Source of the DNA: Rhodoblastus sp963748385
Lineage (GTDB): Bacteria; Pseudomonadota; Alphaproteobacteria; Rhizobiales; Beijerinckiaceae
NCBI GenBank assembly: GCA_963748385.1
Contig: CAVVIQ010000009.1
Location: 248,001 to 312,000, forward strand
Length of the DNA: 64,000 nt
Reading direction: 5' to 3'
Made by a program: the position numbers and the translations under genes. Positions 55,207-64,000 of this stretch are shown piece by piece (position 1 is the first letter of the stretch; each line of letters opens with the position of its first letter). A model generated the notes under the pieces. It saw only the letters and a program-made list of their open reading frames with translations. It searched no databases and was not told the origin of the DNA.

Positions 55207-56511
55207 TCAGTAAATCGGGAAACGATTGGTCAGCGCTACCACCCGCGCCTTCACCGCCGCTTCGACCGCGGCGTTGCCGGCTTCGCCGTTTCTGGCGAGG
55301 CCGTCGAGGGTCTCGACGATCATTTCGCCGACCTGTTTGAACTCGGCGGTCCCGAACCCGCGCGAGGTGGCGGCGGGGGCGCCGAGGCGGACGCCAGAGG
55401 TGATCCAGGGCTTTTCCGGATCGAAGGGCACGCCGTTCTTGTTGCAGGTGATCTCGGCGCGGCCGAGCGCCGCCTCCGCCGCCTTGCCGGTGATCGTCTT
55501 CGGCCGCAGATCGACCAGCATCAGGTGATTGTCGGTGCCCCCGGTCACGAGGTCGAGCCCTCCCGCGAGCAAGGTTTCCGCGAGCATTCCGGCGTTCTCG
55601 ACCACCTGGCGCGCATAAAGCTTGAATTCGGGGCGCAGGGCCTCGCCGAAGGCGACCGCCTTGCCCGCGATGACATGCATCAGCGGGCCGCCCTGAAGGC
55701 CGGGGAAGATTGCCGAATTGATCTTTTTCGCGATCTCCTCGTCGTCCGTCAGCACCAGCCCGCCGCGCGGGCCGCGCAAAGTCTTGTGAGTGGTTGAAGT
55801 CACAACCTGGGCGTGGGGGAAGGGCGAGGGATGGGCGCCGCCCGCCACCAGCCCGGCGAAATGGGCCATGTCCACGAAGAGATAGGCGCCGACGGCGTCG
55901 GCGATGGCGCGAAAGCGCTCGAAATCCCAGAAGCGGGCATAGGCCGAGCCGCCGGCGATGATCAGTTTCGGATGGTGCTCATGGGCCAGCCTTTCGACCT
56001 CGTCCATGTCGATGCGTCCGGTTTCGCGGCTGACGCCGTAAGAAACCGGCCTGAACCAGCGCCCCGACATATTGACCGGCGAGCCATGGGTGAGATGGCC
56101 GCCCGCCGCGAGATCGAGGCCCATGAAGACGTCGCCCGGCTGGAGCAGCGCCAGGAAAACCGCCTGATTGGCCTGGCTGCCGGAATTGGGCTGCACATTG
56201 GCGAAACGGCAGCCGAACAGCCTGGTGACGCGCTCGATGGCGAGATTTTCGGCAATGTCCACGAACTGGCAGCCGCCGTAATAGCGCTTGCCCGGATAGC
56301 CCTCGGCATATTTGTTGGTGAGCACCGAGCCCTGGGCTTCCAGCACCGCGCGCGAAACGATGTTTTCCGAGGCGATCAGCTCGATTTCCCGGCGCTGGCG
56401 GGAGAGCTCCAGTCCGATGGCGCGGGCGATCTCGGGATCGGATTCCGCGAGCGAAGCGCCGAAAAAGCTGTTCGAGAGTTTTTGGGCCGTCGCGGCGTTG
56501 GCTGTGCTCAT
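55207..56511 (-). CDS. glyA: Serine hydroxymethyltransferase GlyA
   Basis: A 434-residue PLP enzyme that interconverts serine and glycine with tetrahydrofolate; it feeds one-carbon metabolism and, in methylotrophs, the serine cycle. The PLP lysine is K243 in TSTTHKTLRGPRGG. Other conserved parts are ELIASENIVSRAVLEAQGS, NKYAEGYPGKRYYGGC and NVQPNSGSQANQAVF. GGAG six bases before ATG 56511 supports that start; ATG 56523 is possible. The long upstream frame is not coding. Confidence 0.95.
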   Translation of the reverse strand: MSTANAATAQKLSNSFFGASLAESDPEIARAIGLELSRQRREIELIASENIVSRAVLEAQGSVLTNKYAEGYPGKRYYGGCQFVDIAENLAIERVTRLFGCRFANVQPNSGSQANQAVFLALLQPGDVFMGLDLAAGGHLTHGSPVNMSGRWFRPVSYGVSRETGRIDMDEVERLAHEHHPKLIIAGGSAYARFWDFERFRAIADAVGAYLFVDMAHFAGLVAGGAHPSPFPHAQVVTSTTHKTLRGPRGGLVLTDDEEIAKKINSAIFPGLQGGPLMHVIAGKAVAFGEALRPEFKLYARQVVENAGMLAETLLAGGLDLVTGGTDNHLMLVDLRPKTITGKAAEAALGRAEITCNKNGVPFDPEKPWITSGVRLGAPAATSRGFGTAEFKQVGEMIVETLDGLARNGEAGNAAVEAAVKARVVALTNRFPIY

Positions 56512-56602
56512 GGCGCGCTCCATCGGGCAAGAGATTTTGCGGGGAAGAGAGTCCGGGCCCATTATCACGCGGACAGCCGCGAAGAAAGGCCGCGTGCGAA
56601 AA

Positions 56603-56635
56603 AGCAGCGCCCCGGAGGGGAACCCGCCGGGGCGC
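56603..56635 (-). terminator. Terminator of the L,D-transpeptidase gene
   Basis: On the minus strand a perfect 9-bp stem (GCGCCCCGG / CCGGGGCGC) is followed by TGCTTTTTC. It lies 19 bases after the transpeptidase stop and before glyA. Confidence 0.75.
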
Positions 56636-56653
56636 GAAACGGCCAGGAACCGA

Positions 56654-58018
56654 TTACCGCTCGTCCGGTCCGGGGTCGAGGCCGGGGCCGCGGTCGATGC
56701 CGGGACTGGCGCCGGGATTGCCGCCGTCTTGCGCGACAGGCTGGACCGTGGACCCCGCGCCCTCGCTGGCGGTCGAGAATCCGTCGCGCTGGTAAATGTC
56801 CTCGCGGAACTGCACGATGCCTTCGGGCGTGCCCCAGGCGGTGATATAGACCCAATAGACATTGACCGGCGGATCGATCTTCACGTCAAGCCGCTCGCCG
56901 GAAGCGATGACCTGATCGATATGGTCGCGGTCCCAGCCCGGCTGGTTCTTGAGCAGCCAGGCGACATAGTCGCGCACGTTCTGGAGGCGCATGCAGCCCG
57001 AGGAGACGAAGCGGAAATCGTCGCCGAACACGCCCTTCTCCGGCGTGTCGTGCATGTAGACGCCGTAAGGATTGTTGATGTTCACGCGCACCACGCCGAG
57101 CGAGTTGGCGGTGCTCGGATCCTCACGGAAACGGTAGTTGACCGCCTCCATCGAATGCCAGTTGATCTGGCTGGGCTGCACCTCGTTGTTGGCGCCGTCG
57201 TAGATGCGAATGTGATTTTCGGTCAGATAGTTGGGATTGGCCTGCATGCGCGGGATCAGATCCTTGCGGATGAGCGAGGCCGGCACCGTCCAGTAGGGAT
57301 TGAAATCCACGTCGAGCGCGCGGGTCTGCATGACCGGCGACTGGCGGTCGATGCGGCCGACGCCGGCGCGGTGGCGGGTGGCGATCGTGTCGTTCTCGAC
57401 CGTGTCGACCATGGCGGCGGGAATATTGGCTTCGACGAAGCGGTCGCCGAGATTGGCCGCGAAAGAGCGCAGGCGGACGAGGTTGACCTGGAGCTGATTC
57501 AGCCGGTAGTCCGCCGGAACGTTCATCACCGCGAGGGTTTCGCGCGTGGCGACGCCGGTCGGGATCAGGCCGTGGCGCGCCTGGAATCTTTTCACCCCCG
57601 CCTCGACATAGGAGTCGTAAATCCCGGATTCCGAGGCCGCGGGATCGAGATCGCCGGTGATGGCGAGCCGCTTGCGCAGGGCGAGAACCGCCGGTCCGCT
57701 CGATCCCAGCTTGAGCGTGGCGCCCGCGGGAACCTTGTTCCAGCCGCCATTGGCGACGATGGCCTGATATTTCTGGATCGCCGCTTCCGTCGCGGCGAGC
57801 GTGCGCGGCGACAGCAGCGGCGCGGAGGACCTTTCGACCGACACGCTGGCGTCGGCGTCATAATGCTGCGCCCATTCCGCCTGGCCGAAGCCATCGATGG
57901 CGTGAGCGGGGGCGGCGCAGGCAAGAGCGCCGACGGCGGCGCCGAGAGCGAAACGGGCGGCCGCGCCCCACAGGCGCGGCGAAAACGGATGGTTGCGCGA
58001 AAAGTCGGCGTTATTCAA
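56654..58018 (-). CDS. L,D-transpeptidase (YcbB-like, YkuD domain), TTG start
   Basis: A 454-residue periplasmic enzyme that makes 3-3 crosslinks in peptidoglycan. A signal peptide (ARFALGAAVGALACAAPAHA) leads into a peptidoglycan-binding domain (about residues 135-195, LGSSGPAVLALRKRLAI). The YkuD catalytic domain follows, with the His in YMHDTPEK and the nucleophile Cys in FVSSGCMRLQNV. The C-terminus is Gly/Pro/Asp-rich. No ATG lies near the signal peptide. TTG 58018 has GGAG at good spacing and is chosen; an ATG at 58228 is the alternative. Next to ldtR, it matches the LdtR-controlled transpeptidase of Rhizobiales. Confidence 0.88.
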   Translation of the reverse strand: MNNADFSRNHPFSPRLWGAAARFALGAAVGALACAAPAHAIDGFGQAEWAQHYDADASVSVERSSAPLLSPRTLAATEAAIQKYQAIVANGGWNKVPAGATLKLGSSGPAVLALRKRLAITGDLDPAASESGIYDSYVEAGVKRFQARHGLIPTGVATRETLAVMNVPADYRLNQLQVNLVRLRSFAANLGDRFVEANIPAAMVDTVENDTIATRHRAGVGRIDRQSPVMQTRALDVDFNPYWTVPASLIRKDLIPRMQANPNYLTENHIRIYDGANNEVQPSQINWHSMEAVNYRFREDPSTANSLGVVRVNINNPYGVYMHDTPEKGVFGDDFRFVSSGCMRLQNVRDYVAWLLKNQPGWDRDHIDQVIASGERLDVKIDPPVNVYWVYITAWGTPEGIVQFREDIYQRDGFSTASEGAGSTVQPVAQDGGNPGASPGIDRGPGLDPGPDER

Positions 58019-58232
58019 GAGTATGGCTCCAAGCAAACCCAAAGGCCCAGGCTGATCGTTCCTGCGTGGCGCACACGCCGGCGCAAAGGCGCGCGCGGAA
58101 GACAAGCGCGCACGCGGATAGAGTTGATGACGATGGTTAAAAAGGCCCGAATAGAGCGGCGATTTTAAGGCGATCGACCGCGCTGTCTTAAGCCCCTGAG
58201 GCTTTTTCCGCAAGATTTTGCGCCGCAAAATG

Positions 58233-58256
58233 AAAAAGCCGGGCCATGGGCCCGGC
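58233..58256 (-). terminator. Terminator of ldtR
   Basis: Arms GCCGGGCC / GGCCCGGC (8 bp) with a 3-base loop are followed on the minus strand by TTTTTCATTTT. It lies 42 bases after the ldtR stop. Confidence 0.75.
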
Positions 58257-58297
58257 GGAAATTTTGGATCGAGGCGGAAAGGCGCTGCGCGCGGAAA

Positions 58298-58810
58298 TCA
58301 GAGGCGATATTTGATCTGGTCGGTCCAGAAGCGCTCCAGGCGCGCCAGGGCGTTGTTGACCGTCCTGAATTCGTCCACCGACACGCCGCCGATCTGTTCG
58401 ACCGTGAGAACGTGTTTTTCGTAAAGTGTGGCGACGATGTCGCGCACTTCCTTGCCCTCGGGAGTGAGGCTGATGCGGACCGAGCGGCGGTCGACGCGGG
58501 AACGGGCGTGGTGGAGATAGTCCATTTCCACCAGCTTCTTGACGTTATAGGACACGTTGGAGCCGAGGTAATAGCCGCGGGTGCGCAGCTCGCCGGCGGT
58601 CAGTTCGGAATTGCCGATGTTGTAGAGCAACAGCGCCTGCACGGCGTTGATGTCGGTGCGGCCGCGGCGGTCGAATTCGTCCTTGATGACGTCGAGCAGG
58701 CGGCGATGGAGGCGCTCCACCAGCGTGAGCGCCTCAAGGTAAACCGGACGCACCTCGGCGTGACGTTCGGCCCGGCTGGCGGAAGGGGTGCTTTTCATCA
58801 TCGGGTTCAT
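58298..58810 (-). CDS. ldtR: MarR-family regulator LdtR
   Basis: A 170-residue winged-helix regulator similar to LdtR of Liberibacter and other Rhizobiales, which controls an L,D-transpeptidase gene and stress tolerance. The DNA-binding part reads SELTAGELRTRGYYLGSNVS then YNVKKLVEMDYL, with the wing SRVDRRSVRISLTPEG. The transpeptidase gene lies directly downstream on the same strand, which strengthens the assignment. ATG 58810 (MNPMMKS) is preferred over 58867. Ligand unknown. Confidence 0.87.
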   Translation of the reverse strand: MNPMMKSTPSASRAERHAEVRPVYLEALTLVERLHRRLLDVIKDEFDRRGRTDINAVQALLLYNIGNSELTAGELRTRGYYLGSNVSYNVKKLVEMDYLHHARSRVDRRSVRISLTPEGKEVRDIVATLYEKHVLTVEQIGGVSVDEFRTVNNALARLERFWTDQIKYRL

Positions 58811-58990
58811 TGTCGTCGTCCCTGCGGTCTGCTGTGCGCCGAACATTTCCCGGCGGCCTCGATGCACGCAATCTAAACGGCGCGAATGAAAACCGGTTTA
58901 AACAACAGGCTGAATCCCGCGTTACCGGGATTTGCGTGAATTGAAGTGAATCCCAGGTGAATTAAAACAAGTCTTTACGTTGATATTTGT

Positions 58991-59515
58991 TCAATCTTGC
59001 GTGTTGTTCCGCCGCGCCAGAGCGCGCAGCCGGGCGATGAGATCGTCGAATGCGGAAGGCTCTCCCGATAGGCTGTCGGCGCGCCACGACAGGAAGAGAT
59101 AGAGGCCAAACAGCACGGCGTCGACGAATTTCAGCGCGCCGCCGAACAGGAAGAAAGACGGCTTGAGCATCGCCACGAAAAATTGCGCGATCAGGGTCAG
59201 AAGCCAGACCACCCCGCCCCATGGCGCCAGCAGCCACAGCCCCACGGCGGCGACCGGGTTGAGCACGGCGAAGAAAATGATCGCGGTCATGGTCGCGGCC
59301 GACAGCTCGTCGAAGGAGCCATGCGCCGGGGCGATGATGCGCAGCCAGAGCTCCAGTCCCTGAAGGATCCACAGCAGCGCCACGACGCGGACGAACACGG
59401 TCAGCGCGAATATCCGGCGCGCCTCCTCGGCCTCCGGGCCGGGCCGCCCGCCGACCTTGATGGCTCCGTAGTCTTCGGCGTCGAAATTCCCGCGCCCGCG
59501 GGCCGACCTGTCCAT
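58991..59515 (-). CDS. DUF6163-like membrane protein
   Basis: A 174-residue protein with four hydrophobic helices (about residues 35-55, 70-90, 95-115 and 120-140) between a charged N-terminus and a cytoplasmic tail. It resembles the DUF6163 proteins found beside ldtR and hemB in Rhizobiales; function is unknown. AGGAAAG precedes ATG 59515. It lies upstream of ldtR on the same strand and is divergent from hemB. Confidence 0.72.
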   Translation of the reverse strand: MDRSARGRGNFDAEDYGAIKVGGRPGPEAEEARRIFALTVFVRVVALLWILQGLELWLRIIAPAHGSFDELSAATMTAIIFFAVLNPVAAVGLWLLAPWGGVVWLLTLIAQFFVAMLKPSFFLFGGALKFVDAVLFGLYLFLSWRADSLSGEPSAFDDLIARLRALARRNNTQD

Positions 59516-59629
59516 CGCTCTTTCCTGCTCCAGAACCCGCCCGCGATACAGCATTTGACCATGCGCGGCAAAATTTTTCGCCGCCTCGCCGCGATATGCT
59601 ATGGGTGTCGCGTCTTACGGAACGAGATC

Positions 59630-60652
59630 ATGACCGACGCCAGAAGCCCCGCTCTCAACCTTTCCCTCGGACTCGTCCACCGCCCCCGCCGCAACCGCAA
59701 GGCCGAATGGGCGCGCCGTCTGGTGCGCGAGCACGCGCTGAGCGCCGACGACCTGATCTGGCCGATCTTTCTCGTCGAGGGCGAGAATGTCCGCACGCAA
59801 GTCGCCTCCATGCCGGGGGTCGAGCGCCTTTCGGTGGATCAGGCGGTCGAGGCGGCGCGCCGGGCGGCGGAACTGTCGATCCCCGCGCTCGCGCTCTTTC
59901 CCTATACCGATCCGAGCCTGCGCGACCCCAACGGCTCGGAGGCGCTCAACCCCGAAAACCTCGTCTGCCGCGCCTGCCGCGCCATCAAGAAGGAAGCGCC
60001 CGGAATTGGCCTGATCACCGACGTTGCGCTCGACCCTTACACCAGCCATGGCCATGACGGGGTGATGGAGGGCGAGACCATCCTCAACGACGAGACGGTG
60101 GCCATTCTGGTCGAACAATCGCTCAACCAGGCCCGCGCCGGCGCCGATGTGATCGCGCCCTCGGACATGATGGACGGGAGGGTCGGCGCGATCCGCGCCG
60201 CGCTCGACGGCGAGGGCTTCATCGACGTCCAGATCATGGCCTATGCCGCCAAATACGCCTCGGCCTTCTATGGCCCGTTCCGCGACGCGATCGGAACCAA
60301 GGCGGTGCTGACCGGCGACAAGCGCACCTACCAGATGGACCCGGCCAATTCCGACGAGGCGTTGCGCGAGGTCGCGCTCGATCTCGAACAGGGCGCCGAC
60401 ATGGTGATGGTCAAGCCCGGCCTGCCCTATCTCGACATTATCCATCGGGTAAAGGAGCGTTTCGCCGCGCCAACCTTCGCCTATCAAGTTTCCGGAGAAT
60501 ATGCCATGATCATGGCGGCGGCGCGGAACGGGTGGCTCGACGGCGACAAGGCCATGCTCGAAAGCCTTCTCGCTTTCAAGCGGGCGGGAGCGGACGGCAT
60601 CCTCACCTATTTCGCGCCGAAAGTAGCGGAATTGCTCAAAAAGAGCGCGTAA
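59630..60652 (+). CDS. hemB: Delta-aminolevulinic acid dehydratase (porphobilinogen synthase) HemB
   Basis: A 340-residue cytosolic enzyme that condenses two aminolevulinate molecules to porphobilinogen for haem, cobalamin and, where present, bacteriochlorophyll. Motifs are DLIWPIFLVEG, ALFPYTDPSLRDPNG, the metal and substrate region DVALDPYTSHGHDG, VIAPSDMMDGRVGAIR, and the Schiff-base segment MVMVKPGLPYLDI. The Cys triad of zinc-type enzymes is replaced (DVALDPY), as in Mg-type enzymes of phototrophs and Rhizobiales. ATG 59630 is the family start. Confidence 0.95.
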   Translation: MTDARSPALNLSLGLVHRPRRNRKAEWARRLVREHALSADDLIWPIFLVEGENVRTQVASMPGVERLSVDQAVEAARRAAELSIPALALFPYTDPSLRDPNGSEALNPENLVCRACRAIKKEAPGIGLITDVALDPYTSHGHDGVMEGETILNDETVAILVEQSLNQARAGADVIAPSDMMDGRVGAIRAALDGEGFIDVQIMAYAAKYASAFYGPFRDAIGTKAVLTGDKRTYQMDPANSDEALREVALDLEQGADMVMVKPGLPYLDIIHRVKERFAAPTFAYQVSGEYAMIMAAARNGWLDGDKAMLESLLAFKRAGADGILTYFAPKVAELLKKSA

Positions 60653-60725
60653 CGGCATAGACTGAGACCCATGCCGAAATCGACGCGCCAGGCCTTTCCG
60701 CCGGAAATGCGGGAAACGTCCTCTG

Positions 60726-61304
60726 TTGCGAGGGAAGGGGCATGGGCGCAGGCAAGGCGCGAATTCGGCGCGAATAGATCGACTTCAACAAAAATTGTTC
60801 CCGGAAGAGGGATTGAGGACGCGCCGGTTGTTCCTCCGGCCGCTTCAACCCGCGGACATTCTTCAGCTGGTCGTGCTCACCAACGATCCGCTGGTCGCGG
60901 CCGGCGTCTCCTTCCTGCGCCAGCCCTTCACTGTGGCCGACGCCGAGGCCCTGATCGCCATGCCCCGCTCGCAAAAAGGCTGTTTCGCCGCGGTGCGCGC
61001 CGGCAGGGACGGCCCGATGATCGGCTGCGCCGGCGCCGTCTCCCGCAACGCGATCGACATCGAGATCGGTTTCTGGCTCGGCGTTCCCTATCACGGCAGG
61101 CGATACGGCGCCGAAATGGCGGAAGCCATGCTCGACCGGCTGCGCGAAGTCTTCCCCGAGCGGCGCGTCGTCGCCGAATGCCCGCGCGAGAATTCGGCGT
61201 CGTGGCGGCTTCTGCAAAAGCTCGGCTTCGCGCCGAGCGAGGGCGCGGCCGCGCGCAAGGGCGCCCAGCTCCTGGTTTTCCGGCAGCACGCCGTCGCGGA
61301 ATGA
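60726..61304 (+). CDS. GNAT-family N-acetyltransferase, start uncertain
   Basis: A GNAT acetyltransferase of the RimJ/L-like group that acetylates a protein N-terminus or small molecule. It has LRTRRLFLRPLQPADILQL near the start, the acetyl-CoA loop PYHGRRYGAEMAEAM (a Q/RxxGxG/A variant), and AECPRENSASWRLLQKLGF. As given it has 192 residues from a TTG at 60726; no ATG is available and a second TTG near 60811 would also fit the family. Lies 73 bases after hemB, on the same strand. Substrate unknown. Confidence 0.78.
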   Translation: MRGKGHGRRQGANSARIDRLQQKLFPEEGLRTRRLFLRPLQPADILQLVVLTNDPLVAAGVSFLRQPFTVADAEALIAMPRSQKGCFAAVRAGRDGPMIGCAGAVSRNAIDIEIGFWLGVPYHGRRYGAEMAEAMLDRLREVFPERRVVAECPRENSASWRLLQKLGFAPSEGAAARKGAQLLVFRQHAVAE

Positions 61305-61386
61305 CGGACTCCCGGCGCGCCGCTCTTGCGCGGCGCGTCCTTCGCCGCCAGATTAAGGTTCCGCAGCGAATTTGGAGCGCGCGACC

Positions 61387-61853
61387 ATGACTGAAGCCAA
61401 CAGCTGGAACGCCGGCCACCCGGCGGTCTATCCCCTGGCCCCCCTGCCCGCCAGCGCCCTGGAAGGCGTGCGGCGGCGCCGCATTTTCGCGATCCTGCTC
61501 GACCTGATCCTGGTGTTGCTTCTCTCCTTCGCGATTTTTTTCGGGCTTGGCCTGCTGACTCTGGGAATTGCCTGGCTGCTGCTGCCGCCGCTCTTTCCCT
61601 TCGTCGCCTTTTTCTACAACGGCCTCACCGTCTCCGGCTCGAACATGGCGACGCCGGGCATGAAGGCGATGGACCTCGAAATGCGGCTGACCGACGGCTC
61701 GCGCGTGCCCTTCATCAACGCCTCGGTCCATGCCGTTCTGTTTTACCTGAGCCTTTACCTGTTCGCGCCTATCCTGCTGTTTTCACTGTTCTCATCGGAC
61801 AAACGGTGTCTGCACGACATTCTTGCGGGGTCATCGTGCTTCGCCGCGCTTGA
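61387..61853 (+). CDS. RDD-family membrane protein, frame break near the C-terminus
   Basis: A membrane protein with an RDD domain: RRRIFAILLDLILVLLL, two further helices and a final hydrophobic pair (HAVLFYLSLYLFAPILLFSL), with the usual KRCLHDILAG end. As read, the frame runs on to 62001 and deep into bpt. Adding one G to the G-run at 61827-61830 gives AGVIVLRRA and a stop at 61853, a normal RDD ending. Corrected length is 155 residues. RDD proteins are thought to act in transport or ion handling. Confidence 0.78.
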
Positions 61854-61870
61854 CGTGAAAGGGAACGGCC

Positions 61871-62604
61871 TTGACCAGCGAGCCGCGCGACCCGCCGCAG
61901 TTCTACCTGACGTCGCCCGCGCCCTGCCCCTATCTTCCCGACAAGGAAGAGCGCAAGGTTTTCACCCATCTGGTCGGGCGCCGCGCCGCGCCGCTCAATG
62001 ACGCCCTGACCCATTCCGGTTTCCGCCGCTCGCAGACCATCGCCTATCGCCCCGCCTGCGACCATTGCAAGGCCTGCGTCTCGGTGCGCATCCTGTGCGA
62101 CGAATTCACGCCGGGCCGCACCCAGCGGCGCATCCTCGCCCGCAACGCCGATCTTTCCGCGACCATGGGCGCGGCGCAGGCCGACGCCGAACAGTTCGAG
62201 CTGTTTCTCGCGCGACAATCCTGGATTCCCGCCACGGCGACGGCGGCATGGCCGACATGGCCAAGCCCCGACTATTCCATGATGATCGAGGACAGCCATG
62301 TCGAAAGCCGGCTGGTGAGCTATCGCCTGCCTTCCCCCGCCGGCGGAGGCCCTTTGGTCGCGACCTGCCTCACCGACATCCTCGAAGACGGCCTGTCGAT
62401 GGTCTATTCCTTTTTCGACCCGAACGAGCCGCAACGCTTGTGCGCTCGGACATGATCCTCGAACACGTCGCCCGAGCCCGCGCCCTGGGCCTGCCCCACC
62501 TCTATCTCGGCTATTGGGTCGAGGGCTCAAAAAAAATGGGCTACAAGGCGCAATATCTGCCGCAGGAGCGATTGGGGACGGAAGGGTGGAAACGGGTGGG
62601 ATAG
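61871..62604 (+). CDS. bpt: Aspartate/glutamate leucyltransferase (Bpt; arginyltransferase family), with three indels
   Basis: An aminoacyl-tRNA--protein transferase of the N-end rule pathway, which adds leucine to proteins with N-terminal Asp or Glu. The N-terminal QFYLTSPAPCPYLPDKEERK and the Cys motif CDHCKACVSVRI are clear. The frame is broken three times: a lost base near 62215 (before LDSRHGDGGMADM), an extra C near 62266-62269 (then PDYSMMIEDSHVESRLVSYR), and a lost base near 62440 (then SDMILEHVARARALGLPH and YLGYWVEGSKKMGYKAQY). Corrected length is about 244 residues, as expected. Start is TTG 61871. Follows RDD as in other Rhizobiales. Confidence 0.82.
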
Positions 62605-62828
62605 GCCGAGTTCGGCCCGTCGCCGTTTTCGGGTCGCGCCCTGCGACCTCCGCTGGAACCGTGGCGGCGGACGATCCGCGATCCGCACACAGGCTGACGC
62701 CTTCATCAACGCGAAAAAAGTCCGCGTCGGGTCCGTGAGAATTTTAGGCCTCTGTGTACGCCTGAAAATATTTGGGTCATACTGGGACAAAAGAAAAAGA
62801 ATCAATCCTTGTGGCTCAGGGGGGCTGC

Positions 62829-64000
62829 GTGAGCGAAACGCCGCGAATGTCGCCAGCGGACGACGTCGCGTATCAAAAAGACGGGCTGGAGCGGTTGCGC
62901 GATTTCAGCGAGGCGCTGCAGCGCGGCGATACGCAGGCCGCTTTGAGGCGGCGCGCGACGCGTGCCTTGCCGCGCCCGAATAGGGCCGAGGCGCATTACG
63001 CCTATGGCCAGGCCTGGATGGCCGCCGGCAAGCCTGCGCGCGCCGAGCAGGCTTTCGCCATTGCCGTCAAGCTGCGGCCGGGCTTCGCCGACGCTTGGGT
63101 CAATTATGGCCTCGCACGCTACGCCCAAGGCGCGGTCGACGACGCCAAGAGGGCGATGACCCGCGCCTTGCAGGCGCGCCCGGCCATCCCGCCGCGACCG
63201 CCAATCTCGCCGCCTTGCTGCGCCTCACCGGCGGCTACGAGACGGCCGAGACGCTGTTGCGCGAGGCGCTGGCGCGCAATCCGCACGACGCCGGCGCGCG
63301 GCTCAACCTCGTCGCCGACGCTGCAGGAGGAGCAGCCGGCCGAGGCGCTGGCGCTTCTGAACGAAGTCGATCCCCCCGCCGACGATCTCCCCGCCGCCCG
63401 CCACTGGCATTTGCAACGGGCGCTGGCGCTGCTCGCGCTCGGCCGGCCGGACAAGGCGCGCACCGCGCTCGGCGAGTTCGACGCGCTCGGCCCCGCGCCG
63501 CCCGAACTCAAGCCGATGCGGCTGTGGCGCGACGTGCTGATCGCGTTCGCCGAAGACCGTCGCGCCGACGCGCCGCGGCGGCGCAAGCAATGGAGGTCGC
63601 GCTCGAAAAAATGGGGCCGGTCGCGGTGCTCGAACACAAGATCATGGCGCACTACGACCTCGCCAAGTTCTGGTCGCGCGAGGGCGACGACGCCAAGGCT
63701 TTCGCGCAATGGCGCGCCGGCCACGCGCTGTTGAGGCGATCCAGCCGTTTTCGCGCGAGGCGACGCGGGCCTATGACGACGCCGCGATCGCGACCTTCAC
63801 GCCGGAGCGTTTCGCCAACGGCCCGCGCGCGAAAAATGCCGATCCCGCGCCGGTGTTCATCGTCGGCATGCCGCGCTCGGGCACGACGCTCGCCGAGCAG
63901 ATTCTCGGCCGCGCACCCGCAAGCGCATGGCGCCGGCGAGCGTTCGGCGCTGGGCCGGCTCGCCTGGCGGCTCGGCGGCGGCGAAAGCCCGAGCGATCGC
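62829..64000 (+). CDS. TPR-repeat sulfotransferase, heavily frame-broken and cut by right edge
   Basis: A protein with N-terminal tetratricopeptide repeats (AEAHYAYGQAWMAAGKPARA, AIAVKLRPGFADAWVNYG, LARYAQGAVDDAKRAM) followed by a sulfotransferase domain with the PAPS-binding loop PVFIVGMPRSGTTLAEQIL at about 63850-63905. The frame changes at least six times; the intended segments are all readable, for example FEAARDACLAAPE, ATANLAALLRLTGGYETAET, MEVALEKMGPVAVLEHKIMA and HPQAHGAGERSALGRLAWRL. The GTG at 62829 has AGGGGGG in front; ATG 62847 is possible. Either a decayed gene or poor sequence at the contig end. The gene continues beyond the window. Confidence 0.72.

Noticed and set aside
60671..61390. 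Plus-strand 239-codon frame after hemB
   Set aside because: It overlaps the acetyltransferase in another frame and is Arg/Pro-rich without motifs.

Overview
The window is high-GC DNA that reads as a Hyphomicrobiales (Rhizobiales) alphaproteobacterium. The support is the family content: MidA/NDUFAF7-type methyltransferase, LdtR with its L,D-transpeptidase, a hemB - acetyltransferase - RDD - Bpt block, a GcrA-like protein, and a complete Calvin-cycle (cbb) operon with form II RuBisCO. An autotrophic or phototrophic purple non-sulfur or methylotroph-related lineage fits, but genus cannot be fixed from sequence alone. Coding density is high. Many long antisense open frames are by-products of GC-rich codons and are omitted.

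Layout. 1-4.4 kb: minus-strand surface glycosyltransferase (cut by the left edge), then the overlapping operon lgt - methyltransferase - pgeF. 4.6-8 kb: UbiK-like, YbjN, proC and TetR-type genes, then a SEC-C protein. 8-11.6 kb: histidine kinase, OmpR regulator and MarR regulator in one overlapping operon, divergent from ilvE across a perfect 27-bp palindrome. 11.9-18.6 kb: Gly-rich secreted protein, moaD-pgsA, uvrC, a lipoprotein, prs and apt. 18.6-21.3 kb: a less GC-biased, gene-poor patch with a patatin phospholipase, a 48-residue basic protein and a GcrA C-terminal-domain protein. 21.3-28.1 kb: DEAD-box helicase, secreted protein, glycosyltransferase, polyamine ABC transporter potD-A-B-C.

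28.2-28.5 kb holds the most unusual feature: a tRNA-Leu(UAA) gene split between U34 and A35 by a 211-nt group I intron. 28.5-32.5 kb: binding protein, phosphoesterase and cbbR. 32.6-40.1 kb: cbbF-P-T-A-M-E, enough for CO2 fixation and ribulose-bisphosphate regeneration, with strong hairpins around cbbM. Malate synthase G is convergent. 42.6-50.2 kb: trpGDC, phoH, pyrB, topA. 50.2-55 kb: a trehalose operon otsB - GH15 - otsA in which OtsA carries a membrane-anchored, sensor-like N-terminus. 55.2-64 kb: glyA, L,D-transpeptidase, ldtR, a membrane protein, hemB, acetyltransferase, RDD protein, bpt, and a TPR-sulfotransferase cut by the right edge.

Data quality: prs, potD, cbbA, glcB, the RDD gene, bpt and the TPR-sulfotransferase carry single-base indels relative to otherwise intact reading frames, and these are densest from 61.8 kb to the right edge. 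Most of these genes are housekeeping or central genes, so sequence error is the likelier explanation, but the bases alone cannot prove it. Coordinates for those genes span the whole reconstructed gene.
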